A DNA stretch of 64,000 bases from assembly GCF_000720455.1 (NCBI RefSeq), contig NZ_JOAK01000022.1:1-64000 (forward strand), in the 5' to 3' direction. This document shows, in pieces, positions 60,841 to 64,000 of the stretch (position 1 is its first letter; every line of letters starts with the position of its first letter). Made by a program: the position numbers and the translations under genes. This DNA comes from Streptomyces virginiae. GTDB taxonomy: Bacteria; Actinomycetota; Actinomycetes; Streptomycetales; Streptomycetaceae. Below the pieces are notes generated by a model, which saw only the letters and a list, made by a program, of their open reading frames with translations, was not told where the DNA came from and did not search any database.

Positions 60841-61665
60841 ATGCGCCGACGCCGCTACCCCTCCGACACCACCGACGCCGAATAGGCCCTGCTCGAACCC
60901 CTTCTCCCAGTCCCGGCCTGCGAGACACCCACCGGCGGCCAGCCCGCGAAGCACCACCGCCGCGAGATCGTCGACGCCATCCGCTACGTCGTCGACACCG
61001 GCTGCAAATGGCGGGCCCTGCCGGTGGACTACCCGCCCTGGCGGACCGTCTGGGGGTTCATGGCCCGCTGGGCAGCTGCGGTGTCATCGGCCAGATCCGC
61101 GACGCACTCTCGCAACGGATCTGCTGCGACCTGGGCAAAGGACCCCGCGCGGTCGCCACCGTCATCGACTCCCAGTCCGTTACAGCTGCGGAGACCGTCG
61201 GCCGTGACTCGCGCGGCTACGACGTGGGCAAGAAAATCAACGGCCGCAAGTGCCACATGGTGGTCGACACCCGCGGCCTCCCACTGCTCGTCATGGTGAC
61301 CCCCGCCGATCTCCACGACAGCCACGTAGCCAAGGAAGTCCCCTTCCGCCTCCGCCTCATGCACCCCGCGATTACGATCGTCTGGGCTGACTCCGCCTAT
61401 GCGGGCAAGCTCGTGACCTGGGCAAAGAGGCACCTAAACCTGTCTATCAAGACCGCCAGCCGGCCCAACGACTCCTCGGGATTCGTCGTCCTGCCCCGGC
61501 GCTAGGTCGTCGAGCGGACCTGGGCCTGGATGATGCATGCCCGCCGCCATGCACGTGACTACGAACGGCTCGTCCCACACTCCGAGACGCTGATCACCTG
61601 GGCCGCCATCACGCTCATGACCAGGCGACTGACCCGCAAAGGCCCCGGCACCGGCAGCTGGACAA
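60841..61665 (+). pseudogene. IS5-family transposase with two amber codons and a frameshift
   Basis: The frame starts MRRRRYPSDTTDAE at ATG 60841, then TAG where Trp is expected (DAEWALLEP), and continues ALLEPLLPVPACETPTG, REIVDAIRYVVDTGCKWRAL and VWGFMARWAA. After this the frame shifts to VIGQIRDALSQRICCDLGKG, VIDSQSVTAAETVGRDSRGY, GKKINGRKCHMVVDTRGLPL, VWADSAYAGKLVTWAKRHLN and FVVLPRR, where a second TAG again replaces Trp before VVERTWAWMMHARRHARDYE. Catalytic Asp-Asp-Glu positions survive. The gene is otherwise full length, so inactivation is recent. Confidence 0.88.
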
Positions 61666-61699
61666 GGAAGCCCGAGACATCCTCAGCAGAGCCCGCAGC

Positions 61700-62389
61700 T
61701 CAGTCCGCCGCGGGGACCGGTCCCAACTGACGTTCCGCCCCCTCAAGCCACGTCAGATACCAGCGGGTGAAAGTCATCGGAGCATCGTGCTCATCGAGGA
61801 GCGGCTTCAGGTCCTCGTCATCCGCCCTGTTGTCGGACCAGATTCGCCCACGCTCCGGGCCGCTGATGATCAGCCACTCGCGGGCGGCACACCCCAGCGT
61901 TGAGATCACGATCGCGCCGACAGTGCGGTCCGCCGACCACATCACGGGTTCCCAGCGCTCTTCCCATGCCTCAGTGGCGTCATCGAAGTCCTCGATGTCC
62001 TCGAAGTCCTCTTCCTCGGGGTGCTCGGCCAGCAGCGACTGGACAACTTCAGGATCGGCACCTTCACGCGGAAAGGGCTCGGCCAGACGGGACAGGTCAG
62101 CCAGATCGGCTCCATCCCCCTCCCACCGCCAGCGACCCTGAATGAGTCGTACCGTATACACCCCATACGAGGGCCCGGCACCTCCGGCGCCCACCCAGAG
62201 GAGGAAGTCGCGGTACTCCCCGGGCAGCGACACACCCATCTGACCTTCCAGGTCGGCCAGCTCTGCCGGGGTCAGGGGGTCCTCGAGGAAGAACTTGTGC
62301 CCGATCGCGCCAAAAACACGGTCACCGGCCGGCGCGGCAATGAGGGACTGCACCCGTTCCCGCACCCCCACCCATATCGAGTCATCCAT
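61700..62389 (-). CDS. SMI1/KNR4 (SUKH) family protein
   Basis: A 229-residue protein: LTPAELADLEGQMGVSLPGE-YRDFLLWVGAGGAGP is the classic SUKH opening, followed by an acidic central loop (AEHPEEEDFEDIEDFDD) and a C-terminal part with GCAAREWLIISGPERGRIWS. SUKH proteins are often immunity proteins against nuclease toxins, or general housekeeping variants; no toxin gene is adjacent. ATG 62389. Its 3' end overlaps the tail of the IS5 relic. Confidence 0.88.
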   Translation of the reverse strand: MDDSIWVGVRERVQSLIAAPAGDRVFGAIGHKFFLEDPLTPAELADLEGQMGVSLPGEYRDFLLWVGAGGAGPSYGVYTVRLIQGRWRWEGDGADLADLSRLAEPFPREGADPEVVQSLLAEHPEEEDFEDIEDFDDATEAWEERWEPVMWSADRTVGAIVISTLGCAAREWLIISGPERGRIWSDNRADDEDLKPLLDEHDAPMTFTRWYLTWLEGAERQLGPVPAAD

Positions 62390-62539
62390 GGGCCGAGCCT
62401 ATGCCGCACGGCGAGGCGGGGCCGAGCAGGGTGGGCTCCGGCAGGCTAGCCTTCAAAAATACGCACTGAAAGAGCGTTTTGTCCCGGCGGGGGTGTTTGA
62501 GAAGTAGCCGAGTTGGCGACTTGGGGCTCGTCGCGTGAC

Positions 62540-63046
62540 CTAGCGCTTGCGGCTGGGGCTCCACTCGTAGGCCATGGGAGCCGTCTCCACGACCTCGCTG
62601 GGCCAGGTTGCTCGAACCTGGTCGAGGTGTTGGTTGTGGTCCTGAATCCAGGTCGCCGGAGGTTCGATTCCGAGCATGACGCTCAGTCGGTCGGGGTCCT
62701 GGACCGTCAACGCCAGCTTCCGGTCCTCGTACATGAAGAAGTCGAGGCTCAGCCCGCGGTCGCCACCGATCGTCGCGCCTTCGCCCCGCACAAGCCGGGT
62801 CAGGTCGTGCTGCCAGGTGTCGAGGTCCTGCTGGAACAGGTAGATCTCAAGCCTGGCATCGACGAAGCTCGCAGAGACCAGGACATCGGCTCGGAGGGTG
62901 TCGTGGCCGGTCAAAATCCCGGGCTGATAGCGGCCGGTTACGCGGACGACGCAGCGGTTGCCCTCCGCGTCTCCCAGATCTATGAGGTTCACCGGGGTCG
63001 GTTCAGTCACCGTGGACTCGCTCTCTCGTGTAGGGCTGAGCTGCAT
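62540..63046 (-). CDS. DUF5959-family protein
   Basis: A 168-residue protein matching, from memory, the DUF5959 pattern found in many Streptomyces: [40 protein letters not shown], then [20 protein letters not shown] and [17 protein letters not shown]. All-beta fold likely. Two starts are possible: ATG 63046 or GTG 63010, which begins nearer the conserved block. Function unknown; it often lies beside immunity-like genes. Confidence 0.8.
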   Translation of the reverse strand: MQLSPTRESESTVTEPTPVNLIDLGDAEGNRCVVRVTGRYQPGILTGHDTLRADVLVSASFVDARLEIYLFQQDLDTWQHDLTRLVRGEGATIGGDRGLSLDFFMYEDRKLALTVQDPDRLSVMLGIEPPATWIQDHNQHLDQVRATWPSEVVETAPMAYEWSPSRKR

Positions 63047-63119
63047 CTTCGCCTATCGCCGGGTGGGCTTGTCGGACAAGTCTCGTGGTTCGGCCATGAC
63101 CCATTCCAGTTCGGGGTGG

Positions 63120-63424
63120 ATTGCTGGGTGAGCCTGCGGCTCATCAGGTCGATCATTGCGACGCGGATCATGGCCTCGGAGCGATGCGGATGAGTTTCGT
63201 AGTCACGGGTCAGGCGCCGGTGGTTCATGAGCCAGCCGAAGGTCCGCTCGACGACCCAGCGCCTGGGGATGACCTCGAAGCCCTTCTGGCCCGGGGCGTC
63301 GCGTGATCTCAACGTCGATGCCGAGGCTGGTGCCATGCTCGAGGGCCTTGGTCCGGTATCCGGTGTCGGCCCAGGCCTTGGTGATTCGGGGGGTCTCCCC
63401 GTGGCTGCGGCCGGACGCCGACAC
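63120..63424 (-). pseudogene. C-terminal relic of an IS5-type transposase
   Basis: Minus-strand frames read [20 protein letters not shown] (catalytic Asp), then after a frameshift [20 protein letters not shown] and [20 protein letters not shown], ending near [10 protein letters not shown]. The Asp/Glu motif region is preserved but the first half is absent. Confidence 0.75.
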
Positions 63425-64000
63425 GTCCTCGGACCGCTCGTTCTGTCACACCTTCGGCCGCGGCCTGGGCAAGCACCAGATGGGTGCCCGGCTGGGTACT
63501 CGATCGTCGCGGCGCTGGAGACGGGCCGCACCTCGTGGACTGCGCTGCTGGACGCGATCTGGCTGGAGCCCGGCGCGGACCTGGCATCACCGCCGGCCAG
63601 GTCCGCGAGGTCATCGAATGCCTCATCGGGGCCGGCCAGTGGCAGGACGGTGTCCTGGACGTCCAGGTCGTGCCGGAGGACGGATACGACGCACCCCGCA
63701 TCGCCCACCTCCTGGCTGACCTGCCGATTGAGGTTCTGGGCCGGCTCCGTTCGAACCGAGTGATGCGCAAGCCGGCCCCGGTGCCGTGGGTCTGCCCGCC
63801 GCAGGGCGCCCGCCCAAGCACGGCGGTGAGTTCGGCTGCGGCCGCCCCGAGACCTGGGGCGAGGTGGCGGTGGTGACCGTGACCGACACCGAGCGGTACG
63901 GGACAGCGACCGCGCAGGCAGGGGGCCGGCTCCACCCTCGACTGACCCGCCGGGCGGCATGGGGTGATCACGAAGGCCCTTTGCCCATCATCGAGGGCAC
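63425..64000 (+). pseudogene. Second transposase relic, frameshifted, continuing past the window edge
   Basis: Plus-strand pieces in changing frames match one Streptomyces transposase family: [11 protein letters not shown], then [20 protein letters not shown], then [40 protein letters not shown] and finally [16 protein letters not shown] with [10 protein letters not shown] near the edge. At least three frameshifts are present. It joins the minus-strand IS5 relic directly at about 63424. Confidence 0.7.

Noticed and set aside
1..64000. CRISPR arrays, rRNA or tRNA genes
   Set aside because: No regularly spaced repeats, rRNA signatures or cloverleaf with GTTCGA-type T-arm were noticed; a covariance-model scan was not possible.

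Overview
The window looks like a stretch of a Streptomyces (or close relative) chromosome arm. GC content is very high, codons end in G or C, GTG and TTG starts are common, and gene families typical of the genus recur (ANTAR/SpoIIE regulators, SPW and GlsB small membrane proteins, Zn-finger recombinases, DUF5959). This is inferred from base composition and protein families; no rRNA or tRNA was seen. The ends run out of the window inside a sensor kinase (left) and a transposase relic (right).

Region by region. 0-17.5 kb is a signalling and stress zone: a hybrid histidine kinase, an ANTAR-GAF-PAS-SpoIIE phosphatase, an ADH relic, an ANTAR-like fragment, an NfeD-SPFH pair, an SPW protein, a Rieske-tailed FAD oxidoreductase, a large-subunit catalase broken by a deletion, a GlsB-type protein, a Ser/Thr kinase and a membrane-tethered esterase. 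17.5-25.4 kb is mixed: an IS5 relic, a LysR/carboxymuconolactone decarboxylase divergon, an HxlR-SnoaL pair, a thioesterase flanked by a duplicated 5' segment, and a lipoprotein.

25.4-41.8 kb is the metabolic core: an aromatic/histidinol-phosphate type aminotransferase, a PaaN-like protein lacking all three key aldehyde dehydrogenase residues, an Lrp/BkdR-type regulator, a three-gene 2-oxo acid dehydrogenase complex (E1alpha, E1beta, E2), then a tightly overlapped paaN-J-F-H-G-A-B-C-D-E operon. No phenylacetate-CoA ligase (paaK) is present. The layout suggests a route from phenylalanine to phenylpyruvate to phenylacetyl-CoA by oxidative decarboxylation, feeding directly into the ring-epoxidation pathway. 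A PaaR-like palindrome sits just upstream of paaN.

41.8-47.8 kb carries an AnsP-type amino acid permease, two LysR regulators, a PhzF-like protein and an acetyltransferase. 47.8-64 kb is accessory and heavily eroded: a 2'-5' RNA ligase-like protein, a DUF1772-like membrane protein, an EEP nuclease, a recombinase/XRE/recombinase triad in which both recombinases are broken, a truncated HATPase, relics of IS630, IS5 and other transposases, HNH-endonuclease remnants, an oxidoreductase/HxlR divergon with a clear operator, an SMI1/KNR4 protein and a DUF5959 protein. Two copies of an 88-bp direct repeat bracket 41.8-50.3 kb.
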